A stretch of DNA of 64,000 nt from Pseudomonas sp. BGI-2 (GTDB taxonomy: Bacteria; Pseudomonadota; Gammaproteobacteria; Pseudomonadales; Pseudomonadaceae): contig NZ_SISB01000008.1 of the NCBI RefSeq assembly GCF_004310295.1, forward strand, positions 48,201-112,200, written 5' to 3'. A program made the position numbers and the translations under genes. This document shows positions 1 to 8,291 of the stretch, piece by piece. Numbering within the stretch: position 1 is the first letter of the stretch; the number at the start of each line of letters is the position of its first letter. Under the pieces are notes generated by a model. It did no database searches and was not told the DNA's origin. It was given only the letters and a program-made list of their open reading frames with translations.

Positions 1-1
1 G

Positions 2-2374
2 CGCACCATCGTCGCATTCCTCGCGGTGCTCAAGGCCGGGGCGGCTTATCTGCCGCTGGACCTCGCGTACCCTGCCGAGCGACTGGCCTACATGCTCAGC
101 GATTCGGCCGCCAGCCTGTTGCTCTGCGACAGCGATCTGGGTGAACGGTTGACGCTGGCTGATAGCCCGCCGCGCTTGTTGCTCGATCAGCTATCCGTTG
201 CCGGCAGCACCGAGTGCCCGGTTTCCCGACCGTTGCCGGGGCACCTGGCGTACCTGATTTACACCTCCGGTTCCACTGGCCAACCGAAAGGCGTGACCGT
301 GGCGCGGGGGCCGATTGCCCGGCATTGCCGCGGCATCATCGAGCTCTACGAACTGGCACCGCGCAGCCGCGAGTTGCACTTCATGTCGTTTGCCTTCGAC
401 GGTGCTCAGGAGCGTTGGCTGAGCGTGATGCTGGCCGGTGGCAGTCTGGTGATCCGCGATGACAGTCTGTGGACCCCGGAGCAAACCCTGGAAGTGATGC
501 AGCGTCACGGCGTCACCGTGGCCTGCTTCCCGCCGGCGTACCTGCAACAGATGGCCGAAGTGGCCGAGCGCCTGGGCAATCCTCCAGCGGTCGAGGTGTA
601 TTGCTTTGGCGGTGATGCGGTGCCGGAGGCCAGCTTCGAGCAGGTCAAACGTGCCTTGCGTCCGCAGCGTCTGGTCAACGGTTATGGCCCGACCGAAACC
701 GTGGTCACGCCGCTGCTGTGGCGTGCCGAAGTCAGCGAAACCTGCGACGCGGCCTATGCACCGATCGGTCGTGGCGTGGCCGGGCGTGGGTTGTACGTGC
801 TGGATGCCGACCTCAATCCGATGCCGGTCGGTGTCAGCGGCGAGTTGTATTTGGGCGGCGAATGCCTGGCGCGCGGGTATCACCAGCGTCCCGGCATGAG
901 TGCCGAACGTTTCATCCCGGACCCGTTCGAGGCCGGTGGCCGCATGTACCGTACCGGCGACCTGGTTCGCCAGCGCGAATGCGGGTTGATCGACTACTTG
1001 GGGCGGCTTGACCAGCAGGTGAAGATCCGTGGTTTCCGCATCGAGCTGGGCGAAATCGAAGCGCGTCTGCGTGATTGCTCCGGCGTGCAGGATGCCGCCG
1101 TGGTGGTGCACGACACGCCGACCGGCAAGCAATTGGTCGGTTATGTGGTGGCGGCCGGTGTTGTTGGGCTGGATCGTCGCTTGAAGTCTGAACTGCAAGC
1201 GCAACTGCCTGACTACATGGTGCCGGCGCGCATTCTGGTGCTGGAGCGTTTCCCGCTGTCGGCCAACGGCAAGCTCGACCGTCGCGCTCTGCCTACGCCT
1301 GAATGGGCGCTCGGCGGTTATCGCGCGCCACGCAACGATCTGGAAACGGCGCTGGCCGCGATCTGGCAAGAGGTGCTCGGCGTGCCGCAAGTGGGCATCG
1401 ACGACAACTTCTTCGAACTGGGTGGCGACTCGTTGCAGGTGCTGAAGGTCATCTCGCGGGTGCGCAGTCAACCGCAACTGGGCTTTGAATTGAAGCTGCG
1501 GGATCTGATGCAGAAACCGTGCATCGCCGAACTCAGTGGTTATCAGGCTGCCGAGCCGGTTGCAGCGGCGCCGGACCCATTGCTGGCGCTGAATGCGCGG
1601 ATTCCGAATGTGCCGGCGCTGTTCTGCCTGCACGCCGGTTTCGGCACGGTATTCGACTACGAACCGCTGGCCCGTCGTCTGGAAGGACGGCGCACGGTGT
1701 ACGGCGTGCAATGCCGCATGCTGCTTGACCCGCACTGGCAGGACGAATCGTTGTTGGCCATGGCGCAAGCCTATGCGCAGCGGATTCGCAGTCAGCAGGC
1801 CAAGGGGCCGTATTGCTTGCTGGGCTGGTCGTTGGGCGGTGCGCTGACGCAATTGGTCGCCCATGAACTGGAAGCTCAAGGTGAAACCGTGGCGTTTGCC
1901 GGGCTGGTCGACAGCTATGTGGCCGGCACCGCAGAAGCGGGGGACTGGCGCGAGGACCTCGGTGACTTCCTGACGTTTGTGCTGGGTCTGCCAGCCGACG
2001 AGGCTCAGGCGCTGATCGCGCTGAAAGCCGCTGGCATGAGTGAACGCGAGGGCTCCACCGCCGTCATCGAAGCCGCCTTGCACGGTTCCAATGAACAAGC
2101 CGCGTTGGGCGCTGGGGAGCTTACGCAGATCTTCGCCACCGGCTCACGCCTCAAGCAACTGGCGCTGGCGCATCGGCAACTGCCGGCGATCCAGGCCTCG
2201 GCCCATCGCTGGTGGGTGGCTGAACGCGAGGATGAACGTCGGGTGTTTGAGGCGCAGGTCGGCAGTCATGGTGTGGATCGGCTGTTGGCTGGCGGGCATT
2301 ACGAGCTGTTGCGCGGTGATGAGTTGCTTGATGAGCTTGAAGACCTGTTGGAACGCAGGCCAGCTATCGCATAG
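2..2374 (+). CDS. pvdD: Pyoverdine peptide synthetase, C-terminal part (last adenylation, carrier and thioesterase domains); 5' end outside window
   Basis: This is the last module of a non-ribosomal peptide synthetase that finishes the pyoverdine peptide (ferribactin precursor) and releases it. The reading frame is open from base 2, so the start lies upstream. An adenylation domain fills roughly bases 2-1290, with the core motifs YTSGSTGQPKG, FDGAQE, NGYGPTE, YRTGD and NGKLDRR. The carrier domain has GGDSL, its phosphopantetheine Ser at 1430-1432. A type I thioesterase follows, with GWSLGG (Ser at 1829-1831) and a late GGHYELL His. By eye the substrate pocket reads D-G-E-(A/C)-C-G-G-V-T, which resembles codes I recall for hydroxy- or formyl-ornithine units of pyoverdines. 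The terminal thioesterase and the fpvA-pvdE neighbourhood point to PvdD. The identity is firm; the exact monomer is inferred. Confidence 0.93.
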   Translation, partial: RTIVAFLAVLKAGAAYLPLDLAYPAERLAYMLSDSAASLLLCDSDLGERLTLADSPPRLLLDQLSVAGSTECPVSRPLPGHLAYLIYTSGSTGQPKGVTVARGPIARHCRGIIELYELAPRSRELHFMSFAFDGAQERWLSVMLAGGSLVIRDDSLWTPEQTLEVMQRHGVTVACFPPAYLQQMAEVAERLGNPPAVEVYCFGGDAVPEASFEQVKRALRPQRLVNGYGPTETVVTPLLWRAEVSETCDAAYAPIGRGVAGRGLYVLDADLNPMPVGVSGELYLGGECLARGYHQRPGMSAERFIPDPFEAGGRMYRTGDLVRQRECGLIDYLGRLDQQVKIRGFRIELGEIEARLRDCSGVQDAAVVVHDTPTGKQLVGYVVAAGVVGLDRRLKSELQAQLPDYMVPARILVLERFPLSANGKLDRRALPTPEWALGGYRAPRNDLETALAAIWQEVLGVPQVGIDDNFFELGGDSLQVLKVISRVRSQPQLGFELKLRDLMQKPCIAELSGYQAAEPVAAAPDPLLALNARIPNVPALFCLHAGFGTVFDYEPLARRLEGRRTVYGVQCRMLLDPHWQDESLLAMAQAYAQRIRSQQAKGPYCLLGWSLGGALTQLVAHELEAQGETVAFAGLVDSYVAGTAEAGDWREDLGDFLTFVLGLPADEAQALIALKAAGMSEREGSTAVIEAALHGSNEQAALGAGELTQIFATGSRLKQLALAHRQLPAIQASAHRWWVAEREDERRVFEAQVGSHGVDRLLAGGHYELLRGDELLDELEDLLERRPAIA

Positions 2375-2378
2375 CCCC

Positions 2379-2467
2379 TGTGGGAGCGGGCTTGCTCGCG
2401 AAAAGGGAGTGTCAGTCGATATTCATGTCGCTGACACACCGCATTCGCGAGCAAGCCCGCTCCCACA
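2379..2467. repeat. Inverted REP-type pair
   Basis: Two inverted copies of a TGTGGGAGCGGGCTTGCTCGCG-like unit face each other around a short spacer. This is the usual doublet form of Pseudomonas REP elements. It sits between the synthetase stop and the hydrolase gene and could fold into a long hairpin in a read-through transcript. Confidence 0.85.
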
Positions 2468-2536
2468 AGATCCTCGTTCCTTTCAAGATTTTCCAATGCC
2501 CGATTTATTGACCTATTTTTGTGAAGGATTCATCCC

Positions 2537-3493
2537 ATGGCTGTGTTGCCAGAACTTGAAGCATTTCTCGAACTCGCCGAGTTCGGCCGGATGACCGGCA
2601 AAAGTCGCGCGATGCATGAACAGTCGCCACAACAGGCGCGGATCGATTTTGAAGCCTCCTCCGGGTTTCTCGATGTGCCGCTGGACAGCGTTGCCTGCGA
2701 GGACTTCACCCTTGCTGCGCGGGACGGCCACAGCTTGTCGGCGCGGCTGTATCGCGATGGGCAAGCGGTCGACGGGTTGCAGCCGGTGGTGTTGTATTTT
2801 CATGGTGGCGGCTATGTGGTCGGCAGCCTGGATTCCCATGATGCGCTGTGCCGGCGACTGGCCTCCCAGGGCGGGTTTGCGTTACTGACCGTGGATTACC
2901 GACTGGCGCCGGAGTGGCGTTTTCCGACACCGGTACAGGACGCCTGCGATGCTGGCAACTGGCTGGTGCGCGAGGGCGCAGCGCGGGGGCTGGACGCGAA
3001 TCGGGTGGCGCTGGTCGGCGACAGCGTGGGCGCAACGTTGGCCACGGTGTTGTCGATCATGGCCGTGCGTGAGCCAGAGGAATTGGCGTTGAAACCCAAG
3101 GCGCAGGTGTTGCTGTACCCGGTGACGGACGCGACGACCCAGCGTGCCTCCCATCGTGATTTCGCCGAGGGCTATTTGCTGGAGACACCGACGCTGGACT
3201 GGTTCTACGCGCATTACGGGCGCACGCCAGCGGACCTGTCGGATTGGCGTTGCTCGCCGTTGCTGGCGGCGGACCTGTCGGGCGTGGCACCGACGCTGGT
3301 GTACCTGGCCGGGCATGATCCGTTGCATGACGAAGGGGCGGCGTATGCCGAGCTGTTGCGCGCGGCGGGGAATGAGGTGACGTTGCTGGAGCAGCCGGGA
3401 ATGACCCATGACTTTATGCGCATGGCGGGATTGCTGGGGGAAGTGGAAGGGATTCACTCGGAAGTGGCGGGGTGGGTGCGTTCGCGGGTTTGA
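2537..3493 (+). CDS. Alpha/beta hydrolase of the hormone-sensitive-lipase (HSL) family, in the pyoverdine locus
   Basis: A 318-residue esterase/lipase-type hydrolase. HGGGYVVGS (oxyanion-hole motif of the HSL family), the nucleophile elbow GDSVGAT, an acidic AGHDPLHDEG and GMTHDF supply the Ser-Asp-His triad. There is no signal peptide, so it is probably cytoplasmic. A GAAGGA ribosome site 8-9 bases before the ATG supports this start. It lies between pvdD and fpvA, on the pvdD strand, 162 bases after the synthetase with a REP doublet in between. No iron-starvation box is visible in front of it, so it may depend on read-through from pvdD. Its substrate is unknown. A role in editing or modifying the pyoverdine acyl or side chain is only a guess from position. 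Confidence 0.88.
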   Translation: MAVLPELEAFLELAEFGRMTGKSRAMHEQSPQQARIDFEASSGFLDVPLDSVACEDFTLAARDGHSLSARLYRDGQAVDGLQPVVLYFHGGGYVVGSLDSHDALCRRLASQGGFALLTVDYRLAPEWRFPTPVQDACDAGNWLVREGAARGLDANRVALVGDSVGATLATVLSIMAVREPEELALKPKAQVLLYPVTDATTQRASHRDFAEGYLLETPTLDWFYAHYGRTPADLSDWRCSPLLAADLSGVAPTLVYLAGHDPLHDEGAAYAELLRAAGNEVTLLEQPGMTHDFMRMAGLLGEVEGIHSEVAGWVRSRV

Positions 3494-3501
3494 GTTGACA
3501 T

Positions 3502-3542
3502 AAAAAAACCGCCATTCCTGGGTCAGGGGTGGCGGTTTTTTT
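3502..3542. terminator. Bidirectional intrinsic terminator
   Basis: An ACCGCCA/TGGCGGT stem (3508-3514 with 3530-3536) is flanked by seven A on the left and a T run on the right. It can therefore stop transcription from both directions, ending the hydrolase gene on the plus strand. Confidence 0.85.
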
Positions 3543-3580
3543 GTGTCCGGTATGGGGGATTTCTGGTGGGGCGACAATTG

Positions 3581-3667
3581 CCTTCGTGGGCAAGCCTCGC
3601 TCCTACAGGTTGGTGTCGATTTGTGACACGACGCCAACCTGTAGGAGCGAGGCTTGCCCGCGAAGGC
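3581..3667. repeat. Inverted REP-type pair
   Basis: Two inverted copies of the GTAGGAGCGAGGCTTGCC unit. They lie between the convergent ends of the hydrolase gene and fpvA. Confidence 0.85.
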
Positions 3668-3697
3668 GGACTCACATTCAACACAAATCCCTGGCCC

Positions 3698-3729
3698 AAA
3701 AAAATGCCCACATCTCACGACACGGGCAT
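3698..3729 (-). terminator. Intrinsic terminator of fpvA
   Basis: On the minus strand an ATGCCC/GGGCAT stem (3704-3709 with 3724-3729) is followed by a run of seven U. It lies about 20 bases past the fpvA stop codon. Confidence 0.8.
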
Positions 3730-3749
3730 TTTTCATTTCAGCTCATGAC

Positions 3750-6227
3750 TCAGAAGTCATACTTCGCGGTGATCTGCAGGTTACGCGGCTCGCCGTAGAA
3801 CGTGGTGCCGAAGTTGCCCAGGCCCGACATGTATTTCTTGTCGAAGACGTTGTAAGCATTGGCGGTGAAGCTCAGGTGTTCGTCGTACTGATAACGGGTC
3901 ATCAGGTCCACGAGGGTGTAGCCACCTTGTTTGAGCAGGGTGCTGCCGCCCTGGCCGTTACCCACGTTCGGGCTGTAGCTCTGGCCGTAGAACGCGCTCT
4001 GCCAGCTGACACCGCCACCGATGGTGACCTGGTCCAGTGCGCCCGGCAGACGGTAAGTGGTGAACGTACGCACCACGTGTTCCGGTTTGCTGGAGGCCAG
4101 CGGGAAACCGAAGATACGTTGTTCGTCTTCATCGCGGGTACGCGCGTAGGTGTAGCCGGCAGTCACGTTCCAGCCATCCGCCAGTTCGCCAGCCAGTTCC
4201 ATTTCCACACCTTTGGTGGTGGCGCCGGAGATGGCTTTATAGACGTCCTGGCCGGTGCCTACGTCGGTGGTGACGTATTGCGCGACGTTGTCCTGCTCGA
4301 TTTGGAACAAGGCAAAGCTGGCGTTCAGTTTGCCTTCGAAATAAGCCGCCTTGATGCCGGTTTCGTAGCTGTCGCCTTCAACAGGCTTGAGGGTCGAACC
4401 GGTCACGTCCTTGTAGATTTGTGGCTGGTAGATCTTGGTGTAGCTGGCGTAGACCGAGTACACATCGTTCAGGTCGTAGACCACGCCGGCGTAGGGTGTA
4501 ACGACGCCGTGTTCCTTGTAGCTGGCGTGGGTGTCGGTCTGGGTCGAACCCGGATAGTAGGAGTAATCTTCGTTGTACTTGAAGGTGCTCAGACGGCTGC
4601 CGAGGATGAATGACAGGTCGTCGGTCGGACGCAGGCGCGTGGCCAAGTAGAGACCGTTCTGGCTCTGGGTGCGTTCGTATTTACCGTTTTTCGGAAATTC
4701 CTGTTTCGGCAGGTGACCGTTCCAGTCAAAGATGCTGCCCGGCACAAGTCCGGAAGCGCTGGAGTCGTAGGTCGCACCGGTCTGGCGCGAGTGGGAAGCC
4801 ATGAAACCCGCCACCAGCTCATGCTCTCGACCGCCCAGGGAGAACGGGCCGGAGACGCTTACGTCTGCCGAATTCTGTACGCGATGGCCTTCCCAACGAC
4901 CCCAGTAAAGGAAATTGCCTTCGCCAGTGACGGGGTCTGCGGAACCACCGCTGGCCGAGGCCAGTTGGGTATCGTGATCGGTGGTTTTCTGGTCGAAGCT
5001 GGCCTTGAGTTTCCAGTCATTGGCCAGCGCTTGTTCCAGCGACGAGAAGTAGGTGACGCTGTCGAAATCACGACGGCTCCAGTTGGCACCCGGGTTAAAG
5101 CTGCGGGAGAAATCGGTGCGGCTGCCATCGGTGAAGTACGGCGCGTTACCGGTCCACGAACTGCCGCGCGGCGTTGCACTGGACTTGTCGACGCCAAAGG
5201 TCAGCAGGGTGTCGTCCGTCAGGTCGGCTTCAAGGATGCCGTAGTAGATGTCTTTTTTCTGGGTGTAGTGGTCGATGTACGAACCTTTGTCCTGATAGGC
5301 ACCCACGAAGCGACCGCGCACGTTGCCCGAATCGGTCAGCGAACCGGAGATATCGCCTTCGGTGCGGTAGTTGTCCCAGGAACCGGCGGTTGCACTGACC
5401 GAGGCCTTGAAGTCCTTGGTCGGTTTCTTGCGGATCAGGTTGACGGTGGCGGACGGGTCGCCAGCGCCGGTCATCAGGCCGGTAGCGCCTTTGATGACTT
5501 CGATGTGATCGAGGCTGGCCGCGTCGTCGCTGTTGTTCGGGTTTTCACCGTAAACACCGTCGTAGGGCTGGTTGACACCATCGTATTGAAAGTTGGTGAT
5601 CGCAAAGCCACGGGCGGAAAACTCGGTACGGTCACTGTCGTACTTCTGTGTGGTAACGCCTGGGGTGTTGCGCAACGCGTCGGCGACGCTGGTGACGCCG
5701 CGATCGTCCATTTGCTGACGGGTCACCACGGTCACCGATTGCGGCGTTTCGCGAAGGGTCAGCGGCAGCTTGGTCGCGGTGGTGGTGGCGCCAGTGGTGT
5801 AGGAACCGGTGTCTTCAGTGGTCAGGCCCAGGGCCTGGCCGGAAATCGTCGTCGCGCCCAGTTGCAGGCCTGAACCGCCGCCGGATACCAGGGTGACGCT
5901 GTTGCCATTGATCTGGAACGAAATGCCCGTGCCTTTGAGCAAGGCGCTCAGGGCCTCGGACGGCTCCAGCGAACCGGACACTGCACGGGACTTGATACCA
6001 GCGACCTGGTCAGGGCTGTAGAGGATCTGCAGGTTGGTCTGCATGCCCAGCTCGGTCAGCGCGTTGGAGAGCGGCTGCACGGCAATATTCACTTTTACAG
6101 GTGCAGCATTGGCCATCGCGCTCCCCAGCAAGGTGGCGGTCAGCAGTACGCTGGTGAACAGGGTGCGATGCAATGTCGGGCGCTGTACGGCCAGCGCGAG
6201 AGGTGTGCGGCGTGGTTGAGGTCGCAT
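3750..6227 (-). CDS. fpvA: Ferripyoverdine TonB-dependent outer-membrane receptor
   Basis: An 825-residue siderophore receptor. It has a signal peptide ending near ANAAP (about residue 42), then a secretin/TonB N-terminal signalling domain (about 45-120, with ALTELGMQTNLQILYSPD). This is the domain that talks to an anti-sigma factor in surface signalling. A plug domain follows (ETPQSVTVVTRQQM, VIKGATGLMTGAGDPSATVNLIRK), then a long beta-barrel ending in the aromatic residue of ITAKYDF. The signalling domain, its place beside pvdD and pvdE, and the linked fpvI gene identify it as FpvA, importer of Fe(III)-pyoverdine. The start is the only reasonable Met before the signal peptide. A good Fur-like box lies upstream, but I see no PvdS-type box. 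Confidence 0.93.
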   Translation of the reverse strand: MRPQPRRTPLALAVQRPTLHRTLFTSVLLTATLLGSAMANAAPVKVNIAVQPLSNALTELGMQTNLQILYSPDQVAGIKSRAVSGSLEPSEALSALLKGTGISFQINGNSVTLVSGGGSGLQLGATTISGQALGLTTEDTGSYTTGATTTATKLPLTLRETPQSVTVVTRQQMDDRGVTSVADALRNTPGVTTQKYDSDRTEFSARGFAITNFQYDGVNQPYDGVYGENPNNSDDAASLDHIEVIKGATGLMTGAGDPSATVNLIRKKPTKDFKASVSATAGSWDNYRTEGDISGSLTDSGNVRGRFVGAYQDKGSYIDHYTQKKDIYYGILEADLTDDTLLTFGVDKSSATPRGSSWTGNAPYFTDGSRTDFSRSFNPGANWSRRDFDSVTYFSSLEQALANDWKLKASFDQKTTDHDTQLASASGGSADPVTGEGNFLYWGRWEGHRVQNSADVSVSGPFSLGGREHELVAGFMASHSRQTGATYDSSASGLVPGSIFDWNGHLPKQEFPKNGKYERTQSQNGLYLATRLRPTDDLSFILGSRLSTFKYNEDYSYYPGSTQTDTHASYKEHGVVTPYAGVVYDLNDVYSVYASYTKIYQPQIYKDVTGSTLKPVEGDSYETGIKAAYFEGKLNASFALFQIEQDNVAQYVTTDVGTGQDVYKAISGATTKGVEMELAGELADGWNVTAGYTYARTRDEDEQRIFGFPLASSKPEHVVRTFTTYRLPGALDQVTIGGGVSWQSAFYGQSYSPNVGNGQGGSTLLKQGGYTLVDLMTRYQYDEHLSFTANAYNVFDKKYMSGLGNFGTTFYGEPRNLQITAKYDF

Positions 6228-6267
6228 TACTTACCTGAGCTCCTGAAAAGTGTTGTGCAGAGTTTTT

Positions 6268-6286
6268 GTTAATAAGAATGATTATT
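6268..6286 (-). promoter_or_regulatory. Fur-like box upstream of fpvA
   Basis: The 19 bases here match the classic Fur consensus GATAATGATAATCATTATC at 14 of 19 positions by eye. They sit about 40 bases upstream of the fpvA start codon, where Fur would block transcription when iron is plentiful. Confidence 0.7.
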
Positions 6287-6368
6287 AGACGCGGCACGAA
6301 CGGAAAACCGGAAAGAAACCCGTCAAATAAATTTCAGAAAGATGAAATGAAGGGGCATGGTCGCTTTT

Positions 6369-6420
6369 TGTAGGAGCCAGCGGTGCGGCGATCCGACTTG
6401 CCGCACCGCTGGTTCCTACA
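6369..6420. repeat. Near-perfect 21-bp inverted repeat between fpvA and pvdE
   Basis: TGTAGGAGCCAGCGGTGCGGC and its reverse complement, with one mismatch, are separated by 10 bases. It is preceded by a TTTTT run. It begins 11 bases past the pvdE stop, so it may serve as the pvdE terminator as well as being a REP-like element. Confidence 0.75.
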
Positions 6421-6431
6421 GGGCAGACGTA

Positions 6432-8081
6432 TCAGGCAGGGGCAAGCTCGGTGACAACCCGGCCGCTTTCCATGCGCACCAACTGGTCGGCCACATCGAA
6501 GTAACGGTCATCGTGGGAGATCACGATGATGGTTTTGCCCAGGCGCTTGAGGTCCGGCAGTAGCTCGGTGTAGAAAATCCGGCGGAAGGTCGGGTCCTGG
6601 TCGGCCGCCCATTCATCGAACACCAGCACCGGGCGTTCTTCGAGCCAGGCATTGACCAGCGCCAGGCGCTTGCGTTGGCCGGTGGAGAGGTCGGTGGTGG
6701 TGAAATTGCCGTCCTTGACGCTGACCTTGTGCGCGATTTCCAGGCGTTGCAGGTATTTGTTGGCGTCTTCGGGGATGTGCTGATCGCCCTGGACTACGTC
6801 ATCGAACAGGTAATAGTCAGCGAAGATCGTAGTGAACAACTGGCGATAGTCATCACGGTTCTGCGCATCGATCGCCTCGCCGTTGACGCGGATCTCGCCC
6901 TGTTGCGGCGTGTACAAGCCCAGCAGCAACTTGATCAGCGTGGTCTTGCCGCAACCGTTCTCGCCGACAATAAAGGTGATGTCGCCTTGCCTGATCGTCA
7001 GGTTGACCGGCCCGAGCTGGAACGGTGCGGCACCTTCGGCAGCCGGGAAGGCGAAACGCACATCGGCCAGTTTCAGTTCATGCACAGCTTGCTTGACGTT
7101 GCCCTGATCGCTGAGCAGCAAGTGCGGTTCGGGGGTGGAAAACTGCTCGGACAACTCGGCGATCCGGCGGAAGGCAATCTGCGCGCGGCTGACAATCGGC
7201 AACGTGCTGATCAAATGCTCCAGCGGGCCCTTCATATAAAGCAGCACCAGCACGAAGCCGCTCATCACGGTTTTGTCGGCGCTTGGCCAGAAAGATTGCA
7301 GCGCCAGCACCAGGCCGATGACCACGAAGAACAGCATCGAGCCGAAGGTCTTGGCGATGACGAAGGTGTTGACCGAGCGCACCTGGGTCTTGCAGATGAA
7401 GTCGGCCGTCGCCTTGATGCCTGAAACGAACATGCGCTGGCGACGCGGACGGTGGATACGTAGTTCCTTGGCGCCATCGGCAATCGCGTTGTAGTGCTTT
7501 TGCAGCTCGTCCTCAGCGTCACGGGCGGCCATGAAACCCTGCACACCTTTGCTCTGGGCGTAAGCCTGGATCGCGGTGCCGATCAGGATCGCGGCGACCA
7601 TGATCAAAAACATCGGCCACGACAGGATGGCCAGGTAACCCATGCAACCCAGGGTCACGGTGAGGGAAATTGCCAGCGGGGCGAAGGCGAAGGCGAAGTC
7701 GCTGATGGTGTCGACGTCGTGGGTCAGCACGGGAATCAAGCGATGGCTGCGGTAGCGTTCGATTTGTTCGATCGGTGCCGAGAGGACTTTTTCACCGAGC
7801 TGTTTACGCAGCCTGGCGATGATGTGCTGGCCGACATAGTTGGTGCCGATGTCCGAGCAGATCGAAGTCAACAGCGCCAGCAGGCACAGGCCGGCGAACA
7901 AGGCGACGACGCCCTGGGTCAGGCCGGTGTCCGAATGCAGGGCGTTGTTGATGGTCGCCAGCAATACCGTGACGCTCAAGCCGCCGACCATGCCCAGGAA
8001 GATGGACGCGGCGACGATGAGTCGAAACGGTTTCAACAGGGCGAACAACTCGCCGATGGCGCCACGGGGAGGCTGGGTCAT
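6432..8081 (-). CDS. pvdE: Pyoverdine precursor (ferribactin) ABC exporter PvdE
   Basis: A 549-residue fused ABC exporter, with six membrane segments in the first ~330 residues and then one ATPase domain. The ATPase shows GENGCGKTT (Walker A), LSTGQRKR (signature) and VLVFDEWAADQD (Walker B), followed by ISHDDRYF. The unusual signature and the 'EWAADQD' Walker B are those of the cyclic-peptide exporter (SyrD/PvdE) family. In known systems it moves acylated ferribactin from the cytoplasm to the periplasm for maturation by PvdN, PvdO, PvdP and PvdM. The gene is monocistronic here, with its own iron-starvation box 41-65 bases upstream. Confidence 0.95.
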   Translation of the reverse strand: MTQPPRGAIGELFALLKPFRLIVAASIFLGMVGGLSVTVLLATINNALHSDTGLTQGVVALFAGLCLLALLTSICSDIGTNYVGQHIIARLRKQLGEKVLSAPIEQIERYRSHRLIPVLTHDVDTISDFAFAFAPLAISLTVTLGCMGYLAILSWPMFLIMVAAILIGTAIQAYAQSKGVQGFMAARDAEDELQKHYNAIADGAKELRIHRPRRQRMFVSGIKATADFICKTQVRSVNTFVIAKTFGSMLFFVVIGLVLALQSFWPSADKTVMSGFVLVLLYMKGPLEHLISTLPIVSRAQIAFRRIAELSEQFSTPEPHLLLSDQGNVKQAVHELKLADVRFAFPAAEGAAPFQLGPVNLTIRQGDITFIVGENGCGKTTLIKLLLGLYTPQQGEIRVNGEAIDAQNRDDYRQLFTTIFADYYLFDDVVQGDQHIPEDANKYLQRLEIAHKVSVKDGNFTTTDLSTGQRKRLALVNAWLEERPVLVFDEWAADQDPTFRRIFYTELLPDLKRLGKTIIVISHDDRYFDVADQLVRMESGRVVTELAPA

Positions 8082-8122
8082 GGAAGACAGTTCCTTGGGT
8101 ATAAAGGCAGATACCCAGTAGA

Positions 8123-8146
8123 ACGTCTGATCGAAGGGTTAATTTA
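8123..8146 (-). promoter_or_regulatory. Iron-starvation (PvdS) box for pvdE
   Basis: Read on the minus strand this is TAAAT-N16-CGT: TAAAT is the complement of 8142-8146 and CGT the complement of 8123-8125. It is the known recognition pattern of the sigma factor PvdS and lies just upstream of the pvdE start. Confidence 0.82.
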
Positions 8147-8203
8147 CAAGGTCGCCGACTGGCGGTGAGGACGGTAACTCCAGTCGATTAGGCACACATC
8201 TGA

Positions 8204-8277
8204 TTTTGTAGGAGCGAGGCTTGCCCGCGAAGGCGATCTTGAGGGCCCCTTCGCGGGCAAGCCTCGCTCCTACAAAA
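8204..8277. repeat. Inverted REP-type pair
   Basis: Two inverted copies of the GTAGGAGCGAGGCTTGCCCGCGAAGG unit, bounded by TTTT and AAAA. It lies 14 bases past the pvdO stop and may also terminate that transcript. Confidence 0.85.
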
Positions 8278-8291
8278 AGCAATTCACGCGC

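Noticed and set aside
191..2098. 635-codon open frame antisense to the peptide synthetase
   Set aside because: High-GC codon bias leaves the opposite strand open. The translation has no family motifs, while the plus strand shows clear adenylation, carrier and thioesterase motifs.
3654..4613. 319-codon plus-strand frame opposite fpvA
   Set aside because: It is the complement of the beta-barrel region of fpvA, and no recognisable protein is encoded.
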